Shown one piece after another: positions 37,286 to 45,901 of a stretch of 46,079 bases of DNA. The notes beneath the pieces are model-generated. The model searched no databases. It was not told the origin of the DNA and was given only the letters and a program-made list of their open reading frames with translations. The DNA lies in assembly GCA_903941105.1 (NCBI GenBank), contig CAJANL010000061.1, positions 1-46,079 of the forward strand. Reading direction: 5' to 3'. Made by a program: the position numbers and the translations under genes. Source of the stretch: an uncultured Rhodospirillaceae bacterium (GTDB lineage: Bacteria > Pseudomonadota > Alphaproteobacteria > Rhodospirillales > Magnetospirillaceae). Position 1 is the first letter of the stretch, and each line of letters opens with the position of its first letter.

Positions 37286-38071
37286 TCAGTCTTCCGGCCG
37301 CCACCAGTCGAGCCGTTGGCGTAGCTCCACCACGCCGCCCACCACCAGCAGGGCCGGCGGTTCCAGGTTGGCGGTGGCGACATCGCGGGCGAGGTGGGCC
37401 AGGGTGGTTTCCACCACCCGCTGGCGGGGCGTCGCGGCACGGCTGACCACGGCCGCCGGCTCGGAAGCCGCGCGCCCGGCGGCCTGCAACCGGTCGGCCA
37501 CCAGATCGAGCTGGCGCAGCGCCATGTAGAACACCATCACCTGGGCGCCCCGGGCCAGCCCGTCCCAATCGAAGTCATCGGGAATGCCGCCGTCCTGGCC
37601 GTGGCCGGTGACGAAGGCCACCGACGAATTGCAGTCGCGGGCCGTCACCGGGATACCGGCATAGGCCAGGCCGCCGATGCCGGCGCTGACTCCCGGCACG
37701 ACGCGGAAGGGAATGCCCGCCTCCACCAGTCCCAGCGCCTCCTCGGCACCGCGGCCGAACACGAAGGGATCGCCGCCCTTCAGCCGCAGCACCCGCAGGC
37801 CCCGTGCCGCCAACTCCACCAGACGGGCGTTGATCTCGGGCTGGCGCGGGCTGGGCTGGCCGCCGCGCTTGCCCATGGACTCGACCATGGCACCGGGCCG
37901 CGCCAGCCCCACCACGCGCGGGTCCACCAGGGCGTCATGGACGACGGCGTCCGCCTGTCGCAGGGCGTGCAGCGCCAGCAGCGACAGCAGCCCTGGGTCG
38001 CCGGGGCCGGCGCCGACCAGCCAAACGGTGCCGGGTTCGAAGGCGGGGAGGTCGAAGGGTAAATCCAACAT
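37286..38071 (-). CDS. Second uroporphyrinogen-III C-methyltransferase
   Basis: The preferred start is the ATG at 38071 (MLDLPFDLPAFE); the frame is open to 38098. The 261-residue protein has the SUMT motifs GTVWLVGAGPGDPGLLSL, RVLRLKGGDPFVFGRGAEE and VVPGVSAGIGGLAYAGIPVT. It is a paralogue of the cobA product at 21067 but clearly diverged. It lies in a cobalamin operon, while cobA is paired with cbiX, so the two may feed cobalamin and sirohaem separately. The divergent cbiD start is only 26 nt away, so promoters must overlap the 5' coding ends. Confidence 0.9.
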   Translation of the reverse strand: MLDLPFDLPAFEPGTVWLVGAGPGDPGLLSLLALHALRQADAVVHDALVDPRVVGLARPGAMVESMGKRGGQPSPRQPEINARLVELAARGLRVLRLKGGDPFVFGRGAEEALGLVEAGIPFRVVPGVSAGIGGLAYAGIPVTARDCNSSVAFVTGHGQDGGIPDDFDWDGLARGAQVMVFYMALRQLDLVADRLQAAGRAASEPAAVVSRAATPRQRVVETTLAHLARDVATANLEPPALLVVGGVVELRQRLDWWRPED

Positions 38072-38097
38072 GCGCCGCACTATAACCGACGTGTACA

Positions 38098-39174
38098 ATG
38101 GCCGCCATGACCGAGACGCCGCTTCGCAAGGGTTGGACCACCGGGGCCTGCGCCACGGCCGCCGCCACGGCTGCCTTCACCGCGCTGATGGGCGGCGGCT
38201 TCCCCGATCCGGTGCGCATCCGTCTGCCGCGCGGCGAAACCCCCGCCTTCGCCCTGTCGCGCCGCGATCTTTTGCCGCGACGCGCCGTCGCCGGAGTGAT
38301 CAAGGATGCCGGCGACGACCCCGACGTCACCCACGGCGCCGAGATCGTCGCCAGCGTCGAGCCGGCCCCCCTGGGCTCGGGCGTGGTGTTCAAGGCCGGC
38401 GAGGGGGTCGGCACGGTGACGCTGCCCGGCCTGCCGCTGCCGGTGGGCGAACCCGCCATCAACCCCGGCCCGCGCGCCCAGATCACCGCCAACTTGGCCG
38501 AAGTCGCGGCGAGCCTGGGGGGGGCGGCCGACTGCGTCGTGACGGTATCCATCCCCGGCGGCGAGGCGCTGGCGGCCAGGACGCTGAACGCCCGGCTGGG
38601 GATTCTCGGCGGCCTGTCCATCCTGGGCACCACCGGGGTGGTGGTGCCCTATTCCTGCTCGGCCTGGGTGCACTCGATCCAGCGCGGCGTCGATGTGGCG
38701 CGTGCGATGGGGTTGCGTCACCTCGCCGCCGTTACCGGCAAGACCTCGGAGACCACCGCCCGCCGCCTGCTGGAGTTGCCCGAGCCGGCGTTGATCGACA
38801 TGGGCGACATGGCCGGCGCGGTGCTGAAATACCTGCGGGCCCATCCGGTGGAGCGCCTCACTTTAGTGGGCGGTTTCGCCAAGCTGGCCAAGCTGGCCGC
38901 CGGCCGCCTCGACCTGCACTCGCGTGCCAGCCGGGTCGAGACCGACCGGCTCGCCGGACTGCTGGCGGGATTGGGCGCCTCGGCCGAGATGGTGGCGGCG
39001 GCGCGCGGTGCCCGGTCCGCCGCCCAGGTGCTGGACCTGGCCGGTGCGTTGCCCCTGGGCGACGCGGTGGCGAAACAGGCGCGCGAGGCCGCGCGGGCGG
39101 TGCTGTCGGGTGGCACCGAGGTGGCGGTGGTCTGCATCGACCGGGCCGGGCGGGTGGTGGGGCGGGCGGGATGA
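38098..39174 (+). CDS. cbiD: Cobalt-precorrin-5B C1-methyltransferase
   Basis: This 358-residue protein matches CbiD: LRKGWTTGACATAAATAAF at the N-terminus, DAGDDPDVTHGAEI, NPGPRAQI, GGLSILGTTGVV, and TLVGGFAKLAKLAAG near the middle. It methylates C1 of the corrin ring using S-adenosylmethionine, the step done by CobF in the classical aerobic pathway. In-frame ATGs at 38098 and 38107 are both possible starts. It overlaps cobK by 4 nt (ATGA), so the two are coupled. Confidence 0.94.
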   Translation: MAAMTETPLRKGWTTGACATAAATAAFTALMGGGFPDPVRIRLPRGETPAFALSRRDLLPRRAVAGVIKDAGDDPDVTHGAEIVASVEPAPLGSGVVFKAGEGVGTVTLPGLPLPVGEPAINPGPRAQITANLAEVAASLGGAADCVVTVSIPGGEALAARTLNARLGILGGLSILGTTGVVVPYSCSAWVHSIQRGVDVARAMGLRHLAAVTGKTSETTARRLLELPEPALIDMGDMAGAVLKYLRAHPVERLTLVGGFAKLAKLAAGRLDLHSRASRVETDRLAGLLAGLGASAEMVAAARGARSAAQVLDLAGALPLGDAVAKQAREAARAVLSGGTEVAVVCIDRAGRVVGRAG

Positions 39175-39935
39175 TCCGCCTGCTGATCCTCGGCGGCACC
39201 ACCGAGGCGGGCGACCTCGCCCGTGCCGTGGCCGAGCGGTTGCCCGACATCGAGGCCATTTCCTCGCTGGCCGGCGTCGCCGGGGTCCCCGCATTGCCCG
39301 GCCGGATCCGGGTGGGCGGCTTTGGCGGGGTGGAGGGGCTGGCCGACTATCTCAAAGGCGAAGACATCGGCGCCGTCATCGACGCCACCCACCCCTTCGC
39401 CGCCCGCATCTCGGCCCATGCCGTGGCCGCCTGCGCCGCCACCGGAGTGCCGCTGCTGCGCCTGGAACGCGGCGTGTGGCAGCCGCAGACGGGCGACCGC
39501 TGGCTCGCCGCCGCCCATATGCCGGCCGCCGCCGCCCTGCTGCCCGGCCTCGGGCGGCGCGCCTTCCTCACCGTAGGCGCCAAGGAGGTGGGCGCCTTCG
39601 CGGCGGTGGCGGGAGTGTGGTTCCTGGTGCGCCTGCTGGCCGAGGCGCCACCGCCGTTTCCCGGAAGTCTGGTGGTGGCGGGACGCGGCCCCTTCACGGT
39701 GGCGGCCGAGCGTGACCTGATGCGGCGGCACGGGATCGACATTCTGGTGACCAAGGCCTCGGGCGGCGCCGCCACCGCCGCCAAGCTGCGGGCGGCGCGC
39801 GAATTGGGCCTGCCGGTGGTGATGGTCCGCCGGCCGGCGAGTGCCGATGGTGCCGTGGTCGATAGCGTGGCGGCGGCGGTGGAGTGGGTGTCAGGGCCGC
39901 AGCAGGTGAGTATGTTCCGCCGCATAGAGCCGTGA
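39171..39935 (+). CDS. cobK: Precorrin-6A reductase
   Basis: This 254-residue NADPH-dependent reductase starts at the ATG at 39171, inside the cbiD stop. Motifs include LLILGGTTEAGDLAR for nucleotide binding, VIDATHPFAARIS, the LRLERGVWQP segment, VGAKEVGAF, and the C-terminal VTKASGGAATAAKLRAARELGLPVVMVRRP. It reduces precorrin-6A to 6B. Its 3' end overlaps the 3' end of cobM on the opposite strand by 45 bp. Confidence 0.93.
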   Translation: MIRLLILGGTTEAGDLARAVAERLPDIEAISSLAGVAGVPALPGRIRVGGFGGVEGLADYLKGEDIGAVIDATHPFAARISAHAVAACAATGVPLLRLERGVWQPQTGDRWLAAAHMPAAAALLPGLGRRAFLTVGAKEVGAFAAVAGVWFLVRLLAEAPPPFPGSLVVAGRGPFTVAAERDLMRRHGIDILVTKASGGAATAAKLRAARELGLPVVMVRRPASADGAVVDSVAAAVEWVSGPQQVSMFRRIEP

Positions 39936-40643
39936 GTCGGAGAATTCGGCGCCGTTCAGCACCCTTCCGACCAGGATCAGCGCCGTCCGGGTCAGCCCCG
40001 CCGCCTTCACTTTGGCGCGGATATCGCCCAGGGTGCCCGTGACGAACGACTGATCCGGCCAGCTGACGCGATAGGCCACCACCACCGGGCAGTCGGCGCC
40101 ATACAGCGGCGCCAGTTCGTTCACCACATGGGCCAGATTGGCCACCGACAGGTGGATGGCCAGGGTGGCGCCGCTCTTGCCCAGGCTGGCCAGTTCCTCG
40201 CCGTCCGGCATGCCCGACGAGCGCACGGCGGTGCGGGTCAGGATCACCGTCTGGCTGATGTCGGGCAGAGTGAGCTCGGTCGCCAGGGCGGCGGCGGCGG
40301 CGGCGAAGGAGGGCACTCCCGGCGTCACGTCATAAGGAATACCAAGGGCGTCGAGCCGTCGCATCTGCTCGGCGATGGCACCGTACAGCGACGGATCGCC
40401 GGAATGGACCCGGGCGACGTCGTGCCCGGCGGCTGCGGCAGCCTTGAACTCGGCGGTGATCTCGTCAAGATTGAGGGGGGCTGTGTCGACGACGCGGGAC
40501 CCGGGCGGCGCCTCGGCCACGATTTCCGGCGGAACCAGCGAGCCCGCGTACAGAACGACCGGGCAGCGCCGGATCAGATTGAGGCCGCGGACGGTGATGA
40601 GGTCGGGGGCGCCGGGACCGGCGCCGATAAAGTGAATCGTCAT
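39891..40643 (-). CDS. cobM: Precorrin-4 C11-methyltransferase
   Basis: The start is set by homology at the ATG at 40643 (MTIHFIGAGPGAPD); the frame is open further upstream. The 250-residue protein has the tetrapyrrole methylase pattern: IGAGPGAPDLITVRG, VLYAGSLVP, VARVHSGDPSLYGAIAEQ, VTPGVPSFAAAAAAL and LPDISQTVILTR, which together identify the CobM/CbiF branch. It methylates precorrin-4 at C11. It converges on cobK and the last 45 bp of the two genes overlap. Confidence 0.94.
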   Translation of the reverse strand: MTIHFIGAGPGAPDLITVRGLNLIRRCPVVLYAGSLVPPEIVAEAPPGSRVVDTAPLNLDEITAEFKAAAAAGHDVARVHSGDPSLYGAIAEQMRRLDALGIPYDVTPGVPSFAAAAAALATELTLPDISQTVILTRTAVRSSGMPDGEELASLGKSGATLAIHLSVANLAHVVNELAPLYGADCPVVVAYRVSWPDQSFVTGTLGDIRAKVKAAGLTRTALILVGRVLNGAEFSDSRLYAAEHTHLLRP

Positions 40644-40759
40644 GGGGGCGGACCATAACCTATTCGTCCGCGCCGAGACACCCCCAACAAGGCGCGGGAA
40701 CAACCTCTGGCCGCAGCGCATTTGCATGGACAGGAGTTTCCCATCGAGAGGCAAGCCCC

Positions 40760-41140
40760 ATGCGCATCGCCGCCCTGCTCGCCGCACTGCTGCTCGCTCC
40801 GTTCCTGGCCGTCGCCAGTTCGGAGAGTCAGGCCCAGTTGCTCGATCCTCCGACCAATGATTCCGAGTTGAGCCGCTTCGTCGACGCATTCATCAATCTG
40901 GTCGGCCTGCGTCATGGCACCATGATACGGCTGCACGAGGAAGCCGACCCCGAAAAACAGAACGAGATCAAGTCGGAAGCGCTCAACGCCATGACCTCGA
41001 CCGTCGAGCAGCACGGCCTGACCGTCGACCGCTACAACGACATCGCCACCGCGCTGCAGAACGATTCCGAGCTGCAGGATCGCGTCGGCACCCTGCTGCA
41101 ACAGATGGCGGAAGCGTCGCCTTCCGCCGGACAGGAGTGA
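40760..41140 (+). CDS. Small secreted protein, DUF4168-like
   Basis: This 126-residue protein has a Sec signal peptide (MRIAALLAALLLAPFLAVASSESQA) and a helical mature domain rich in charged residues (FVDAFINLVGLRHG, TVDRYNDIATALQNDSELQDRV). The repeated pattern ...DRYNxIATAxQNDxELxxRV resembles DUF4168 periplasmic proteins. The function is unknown. AGGCAAGC precedes the start codon. The stop overlaps a GTG of the following frame, suggesting coupling with the anti-sigma-like gene downstream. Confidence 0.7.
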   Translation: MRIAALLAALLLAPFLAVASSESQAQLLDPPTNDSELSRFVDAFINLVGLRHGTMIRLHEEADPEKQNEIKSEALNAMTSTVEQHGLTVDRYNDIATALQNDSELQDRVGTLLQQMAEASPSAGQE

Positions 41141-41202
41141 GCCATGCACCTGCCTATACCCGATCCGCCACCGGCACCTCCGGGAGGGGAGGCGGGACGG
41201 CC

Positions 41203-41421
41203 ATGACGACGCCTTGCCCCGCCGTTTCCGAGGCCGACCTGCTGGCCTATGTCGACGATCGCCTCGCCCCCGGGCGCCGCTTCGAGGTCGAGTATCACCT
41301 GTCGCGATGCCCCGAAGACGCGGCCCGCGTCGCCGCAGACCTTGCTATCCTGGCCGGCCTGCGGGCGCTGTTCGACCCCGAACGGCGCCGGAGGCCGAAC
41401 TTCGGATTGCTGATGACGTAG
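41203..41421 (+). CDS. Anti-sigma-factor-like N-terminal domain protein
   Basis: The ATG at 41203 follows GGGAGGGGAGG (41183-41193); an alternative GTG at 41137 overlaps the previous stop. The 72-residue product resembles the N-terminal zinc-binding anti-sigma domain: SEADLLAYVDDRLAPGRRFEVEYHLSRCPEDAARVAADL. Only H-x3-C of the usual H-x3-C-x2-C is kept; the second cysteine is missing. No membrane helix follows. No ECF sigma gene is in the window. It may be a truncated or solitary anti-sigma protein. Confidence 0.6.
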   Translation: MTTPCPAVSEADLLAYVDDRLAPGRRFEVEYHLSRCPEDAARVAADLAILAGLRALFDPERRRRPNFGLLMT

Positions 41422-41425
41422 AGCG

Positions 41426-42514
41426 CTACAGCCCGCGCGCCTCGCGCACGTCCTGTGCGAGTTGGCGGGCTCGGGCCATCTGGCGGGGAGTAAGGCCGCG
41501 CAGGGTCTGCTCACGCGGCTCGTCGGCGGCGCGATTGCCGCTGGCGGCGGCGATGTCGTAGTAGACGAAGGCGCGCAGCGGGTCCTTGCCGAAAAAACCG
41601 AGCCCGCTCCCCGCCATGTCGGCCAGCGTCATCAGCGCCTCGGGATGGCTCTGCGAGGCGGCCGCCTGCAGCCAGGAGGTGGCGGCGGACGGGTCCATCG
41701 GCAGTTCGATGCCGTCGAGATAGGCGCGACCGAGCAGGTACTGCGCGCCGGAATGGCCCTGCCGCGCGGCGGCGACCAGCCAGCGCTCGCCCTCCACCAT
41801 GCCGGGGCGGGCAATCTCCTTGACGACGCCGCGCTGGTCGCGCTCGACGAAGCCGGGCTCGCCCAACAGCATGCGCCCCAGGCGGAAGCGCGCCTCGGGG
41901 GTGGCGGTGAGAAAGGCGACCTGGCGATACCAGCGCTCGGCCTTCAGCAGATCGGGGGCGACCCCCAAGCCCTGCTCGTAGATCTGGCCCAGCATCAGTT
42001 GGGCAACGGTGTTGCCTGCCGCCGCCACGTCCTCGATCCAGTGCACCCCGGCCGGGCCGCCTGCCGAGCGCACTCCGCCCGACAGCACCAGCTCGACGAA
42101 GCGCCGGCGAGCCATCTCATTGCCGAGTTCGCCGGCGCGATACCACCAGCGGGCCGCCTCGGTCGTGTCGCGCTTGGTGCCGAGCCCCGCCTCATAGGCC
42201 TTGGCCGACTGAACGGCGGCCTCGGCGATGCCGTTGGCGCCGGCAAGATTGAACCACAGCAACGCCTCGCGCGGGTCGGCCTTCATGCCGCGGCCCTCGT
42301 GCAGTGCCATGCCCAGCTGGTACTGGGCTTCCTCTTCGCCGCGATGCGCCGCCAGCGACAGGGCCGATTGGGCGGCCTGCTGCTGCGCCTTCTGATGCGC
42401 GGCGGCGGCGGACTTGGAGGGCTTGCCCGGCTTGCCTTGCTCGGCCGCCGCCACGGGACCCAACAGACACGCGAACCCGACCAGGGCGGCGGCGATGACG
42501 GCGGCGATCCTCAT
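41426..42514 (-). CDS. Periplasmic Sel1-repeat protein
   Basis: The frame is open to 42640, but the ATG at 42514 begins a good signal peptide (MRIAAVIAAALVGFACLLG...VAAAEQ) and is preceded by GGGGAAG, so it is preferred; the ATG at 42553 is an alternative. The 362-residue protein has about seven Sel1-like TPR repeats, recognised by the (Y/F)xLG(x)2(Y/L)xxGxG and AxxWxxxAAxxG patterns, for example AQYQLGMALHEGRGM and AQLMLGQIYEQGLGV. Such proteins form alpha-solenoids for protein interactions in the envelope. The target is unknown. Confidence 0.85.
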   Translation of the reverse strand: MRIAAVIAAALVGFACLLGPVAAAEQGKPGKPSKSAAAAHQKAQQQAAQSALSLAAHRGEEEAQYQLGMALHEGRGMKADPREALLWFNLAGANGIAEAAVQSAKAYEAGLGTKRDTTEAARWWYRAGELGNEMARRRFVELVLSGGVRSAGGPAGVHWIEDVAAAGNTVAQLMLGQIYEQGLGVAPDLLKAERWYRQVAFLTATPEARFRLGRMLLGEPGFVERDQRGVVKEIARPGMVEGERWLVAAARQGHSGAQYLLGRAYLDGIELPMDPSAATSWLQAAASQSHPEALMTLADMAGSGLGFFGKDPLRAFVYYDIAAASGNRAADEPREQTLRGLTPRQMARARQLAQDVREARGL

Positions 42515-42811
42515 GGGCGACTGCTTCCCCAATACCGATTGAACGGGGCGCATGATTTCATTTCCCGAACAGGATGGCAATCGGTGCGTGGACGACAAGG
42601 GTGGTCGGGTGACGTAGACCACCCTTGTGCGTGCGCGCAATCTGCCCCCCGTATGCCATATGAAAGCCGGGTGACGCTAAAACTGATGTGGTGCGGCGGC
42701 GGCCGAGGTTGGCGTGCCGATCAGACTTCCCCGGCCGAGCATGCTCGCGGGCCGTGGTGCGGTGGAGTCGGAATCATTCCACCTTCCGCCTCGATGGCGG
42801 CATCTTACCCC

Positions 42812-42844
42812 AAGAAAGAGGGGTCCGCCGTGCCCGGCGGACCC
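42812..42844 (-). terminator. Rho-independent terminator of the cold-shock gene
   Basis: Read on the minus strand just after the cold-shock stop codon, GGGTCCGCC pairs with GGCGGACCC across a short loop and is followed by CTCTTTCTT. The 9-bp GC stem and the pyrimidine/T-rich tail fit an intrinsic terminator. Confidence 0.8.
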
Positions 42845-42852
42845 GCCCGTCT

Positions 42853-43485
42853 TCAGACCAGCGCGACGGTGTCGGCCTGCGGACCCTTGAGGCCCAGCGT
42901 GGTCGTCACGCGCACGCGCTGACCGGTCTCCAGAGCCTTGAGGCCGGACCGCTCAAGCGCCTTGACGTGCACGAACACGTCCTTGCCGCCCTCGTCGACC
43001 GCGACGAAGCCAAAGCCCTTCTCGGCAGAGAAGAACTTGACCACGCCTTCGACCGTCTGGCTCGGGCCGCGCTGCTCTTCGCGCCGCGGCGCCTTGGGAG
43101 CGGCGGTGGTGGCGTCCACTTCGTGCACCGCAACCACCTGCGGCCCGCGCTGGCCTTGGCCGAGATCGCAGACGAGGGTGGTGCCTTCGGCGACCTGGGT
43201 GAGGCCGGCGCGCTCAAGAGCGGAGATGTGCAGGAAGGCGTCGGGCGTACCATCGGCCGGTGCGACGAAGCCGAAGCCCTTGGCGGCATTGAACCACTTG
43301 ACGGTGGCCGTGACGTTCGCCTGGCTGACCTGATTGCGATTGAAGTCGCTCGGGCCGCTGCTGCTCATGCTACTGCTGCTGCTGCTGCCACGAGTCTGGC
43401 GGGGCTCGAAAGCCGGCTCGCCGAAGTCGTCCCGCCGGCCCCGTTCGCGGGAGCGGCCACCATGATTATCTCGGTTCCATGCCAT
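42853..43485 (-). CDS. Two-domain cold-shock protein
   Basis: This 210-residue protein has two cold-shock domains: one at about 57-122 with RNP1-like VKWFNAAKGFGFV and one at about 143-208 with VKFFSAEKGFGFV, plus matching DAFLHISALERAG and DVFVHVKALERSG. The N-terminal 50 residues are charged and Ser-rich with a short RSRERGRRDD stretch. Such double-CSD proteins are common in alphaproteobacteria and bind RNA/ssDNA. The long upstream region (43486-43645) could be a structured leader controlling translation in the cold. Confidence 0.92.
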   Translation of the reverse strand: MAWNRDNHGGRSRERGRRDDFGEPAFEPRQTRGSSSSSSMSSSGPSDFNRNQVSQANVTATVKWFNAAKGFGFVAPADGTPDAFLHISALERAGLTQVAEGTTLVCDLGQGQRGPQVVAVHEVDATTAAPKAPRREEQRGPSQTVEGVVKFFSAEKGFGFVAVDEGGKDVFVHVKALERSGLKALETGQRVRVTTTLGLKGPQADTVALV

Positions 43486-43645
43486 GTGTCGTTCTCATCG
43501 ATATGTAAGCAAGTGCCCCGCGCAGCACACGACGCGGGCATTCCGCCCGGGCGGAGCACGCCCAAGGTCAGCCTGAGTAAGTATCATTACCCGAAGATGG
43601 GGCTCTCGACTAGGCCCTTACCGCGTTTCCACGGCTTCACAACCA

Positions 43646-44317
43646 TTATTTTTTTGGGGATGAACCTTCGGAGCCCGCCACCAACCAACGGTGCAGGACG
43701 CAGGCGACGGCGGTGACGATCGCCCCCGAATATGCGACGTCGGAGAGAAAATGGCCGCCCTGGGCGACCCGCACCATGCCCACCGCGAAGCCGAACCCCA
43801 GCGCCGCCGCGATGGCCCGGCCGCGCCAGGCCGGCGGGACCAGCAAGGCGAAGCTCACCACCCAGAAGGCCAGTGCGGCATGGCCAGAGGAGAACGAGCA
43901 ATTGTCCAAGCACTGATCGGTGGGAAGCAATGGCGACGTGTAGTGCGACTTGCCACCGAACTGCACCAGGTGGGACGGCCGCGCCCGGCCCCAGAAGTCC
44001 TTCAGCAGCAGGTTGACGATGACGCCCGGCCCCAGCGCCAGCGACAAAAGGATAAAGGCGCCGATCCGCCGCGACACCCCCAGCAGCGGCCGCCGCCACA
44101 CTTCGCTTGCCGCCCACAGCACCGCGGTGGCGATGGCGAGCCCGAACAGCCAGACCGGCATGCCCTTGCGCACCCACTCGCCCACCGGATGCGAGCGAAA
44201 TGGAAACAATTCGAGCACCGGGTCGTAGAACACGCCGGCCAGGCCCATGTCGATCCACGGCACCACGCTCAACGGCGCCAGCAGCGCCAGCGTCCACAGC
44301 CAGGGATGACGCATCAT
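43646..44317 (-). CDS. PAP2-family membrane phosphatase
   Basis: The start is taken as the ATG at 44317, which overlaps the stop of the glycosyltransferase gene (ATGA); the product is 223 residues. It has about six membrane helices and the three PAP2 phosphatase motifs: K-x6-RP in LKDFWGRARP, SFSSGHAA and RVAQGGHFLSD with the catalytic histidines. Such enzymes dephosphorylate lipid phosphates (undecaprenyl-PP, lipid A or phosphatidic acid). Translational coupling with a GT39-type glycosyltransferase suggests a joint role in lipid-linked sugar metabolism or lipid A modification. Confidence 0.9.
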   Translation of the reverse strand: MMRHPWLWTLALLAPLSVVPWIDMGLAGVFYDPVLELFPFRSHPVGEWVRKGMPVWLFGLAIATAVLWAASEVWRRPLLGVSRRIGAFILLSLALGPGVIVNLLLKDFWGRARPSHLVQFGGKSHYTSPLLPTDQCLDNCSFSSGHAALAFWVVSFALLVPPAWRGRAIAAALGFGFAVGMVRVAQGGHFLSDVAYSGAIVTAVACVLHRWLVAGSEGSSPKK

Positions 44318-45786
44318 CGCTCGAAATATCCCTTGAACCCACCCAGCCGCCACAGGGTGACGGCACGGCGGTAATCGGTATGGATGGGAATGACCACCTC
44401 GGCCAGTTTGTCGACCCGCTCGAAGCGCGAGCGCAGGAAAACATCATCGGCCTGGCTGACATAGATGTACTCGCCCGCCCCCGGCTCCAGCCGGGTGGTC
44501 TGGTCGAAGTGGTCGTGGATGATTCCCTCGGGGTTCCATTTGACGGCGTCGAAGGGATGCGGCCGCACGTAATAGATCAACGTCGCCAGCACCTTGCGCT
44601 CGTCGCCCAGCAGCCGGGCGCCGGGATGGTCGGCCAGCGCCGCCGAGACCCGCCGGCCGACCTCGTCCCAGCCCTTGAGACGCTTCTCGATGTCGTAGCG
44701 GGCGAGGTCGGGCAAGCCGAGCAGGCGCCGCGCCGCATCCATGTTGTAGAGCACGCCCGCCGCCAGCACATGCAGCGCCAGCGACAGCCGCAGCACCCAG
44801 CCGCCACGGTCGGCGAGCCCGGCGGCGACCAGCACGGTGCCGGCGATATAGGCCGGCGCCGTCCAGTTGGCGTTGGCGCGGCTGAGCAGACTCTCCGCCG
44901 TCATGATCAGCAATAGCGGCAGGGTGAAGGCGGCGAGCATGCGGCCGCGCGGATCGGCGCCGCGCCGCAACGCCGGCACCAGCGCCGCCAGCAGCGCCGC
45001 CATCACCAGCGGCCCCACCACGGCGAACTGGCCGACCACGAACTCCAACAGCTTGTCGGGATGGAACAGCGGCCCGGCCAGATTGGCGTTGTCCTTGGTG
45101 TGTTTGTAGCTGACGAAGCCGTTGGCGGCGTTCCACAGGGCGTTGGGAGCGTAGATCAGCAGCCCGACGACGCCCGCCTGCCACAGCCCCGGAGCCCGGG
45201 CCAGCCGCCGCCGCTCCGGCGCGATCATCAGCCACAAAGCCAGCGACAGCGCGAACAGCATCATGGCGTATTTGGCCAGCAGGCCCAGCCCGAAGCAGAC
45301 GCCGAGCAGCGCCCACCAGCGGTTCGGCCGATCCCCCGCCTCGACCGCGCGCACCAGCGCCAACAGCCCCGCTGCCCAGAATACCAGCAGGAACGGGTCG
45401 GTGGTGATCACCACCGAGGACAGCGATACCGCCGGCATCACCACCCACAGCACCGCCGCCCACGCCCCCGCCCTGCGGCCATACAAGGCGTCGCCCAACA
45501 GATAGAGCAGGCAGGCGGTGGCCGATTGGGCCAGCAGGGAGCCCAGCTTGACGCAGCCCTCGGCCTCGCCGCACAGCGCGGTGGTGGCGGCGATGGCCCA
45601 GGCCACCATGGGCGGCTTCGAGTAATAGCCGAGCTGCAGCGTCTGAGCCCAGGTCCAGTACTGTGCCTCGTCGAAGGACAGCAGCGGCGAATTGACGGCC
45701 AGAATTGCCGCCCGCCACGCCGTCATGCCGCCAACCACCAGGGCGGCGAACAGGAAGGACCGGTCGCGGGCGCATGCATCGGACAT
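44314..45786 (-). CDS. GT39/ArnT-like membrane glycosyltransferase
   Basis: The start is the ATG at 45786 (MSDACARDRSF); the frame opens 33 nt earlier. The 490-residue protein has about 10-12 membrane helices, the acidic first-loop motif SFDEAQYWTWAQ and YYSKPPMVAW, which identify the PMT_2/ArnT-type family using polyprenyl-phosphate sugars. A soluble C-terminal part contains a WNPEGIIHDHFDQTTR stretch. It transfers a sugar to a lipid or protein at the periplasmic face; the acceptor is not predictable. It is coupled to the PAP2 phosphatase gene downstream. Confidence 0.9.
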   Translation of the reverse strand: MSDACARDRSFLFAALVVGGMTAWRAAILAVNSPLLSFDEAQYWTWAQTLQLGYYSKPPMVAWAIAATTALCGEAEGCVKLGSLLAQSATACLLYLLGDALYGRRAGAWAAVLWVVMPAVSLSSVVITTDPFLLVFWAAGLLALVRAVEAGDRPNRWWALLGVCFGLGLLAKYAMMLFALSLALWLMIAPERRRLARAPGLWQAGVVGLLIYAPNALWNAANGFVSYKHTKDNANLAGPLFHPDKLLEFVVGQFAVVGPLVMAALLAALVPALRRGADPRGRMLAAFTLPLLLIMTAESLLSRANANWTAPAYIAGTVLVAAGLADRGGWVLRLSLALHVLAAGVLYNMDAARRLLGLPDLARYDIEKRLKGWDEVGRRVSAALADHPGARLLGDERKVLATLIYYVRPHPFDAVKWNPEGIIHDHFDQTTRLEPGAGEYIYVSQADDVFLRSRFERVDKLAEVVIPIHTDYRRAVTLWRLGGFKGYFER

Positions 45787-45847
45787 GGCCGATGGGATTA
45801 GCAGCTTTGGGGGCCTCAAGGCAACCCGGGGACGTCGTCGAGAACGT

Positions 45848-45883
45848 CCCCCTCCCGCGAAGCTGCTTTGACCGGGGAGGGGG
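45848..45883. repeat. Palindromic dispersed repeat
   Basis: CCCCCTCCC (45848-45856) faces GGGGAGGGGG (45874-45883) across a loop of about 17 nt. It lies between the end of dps and the start of the GT39 gene. It is a further member of the CCCTC(T/C)CC palindrome family. No U tract follows on either side, so terminator function is unclear. Confidence 0.55.
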
Positions 45884-45901
45884 AGGGGCTGGGGAGGCGC
45901 G

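Noticed and set aside
37677..39170. Long N-terminal extension of cobK across cbiD
   Set aside because: The upstream part overlaps the conserved cbiD gene in another frame; the ATG at 39171 inside the cbiD stop fits the family.
41462..42922. Long plus-strand open frame of 486 codons
   Set aside because: It is antisense to the Sel1-repeat gene and to part of the cold-shock gene; its composition (Gly/Arg/Gln/His-rich) is that of a shadow frame in GC-rich DNA.
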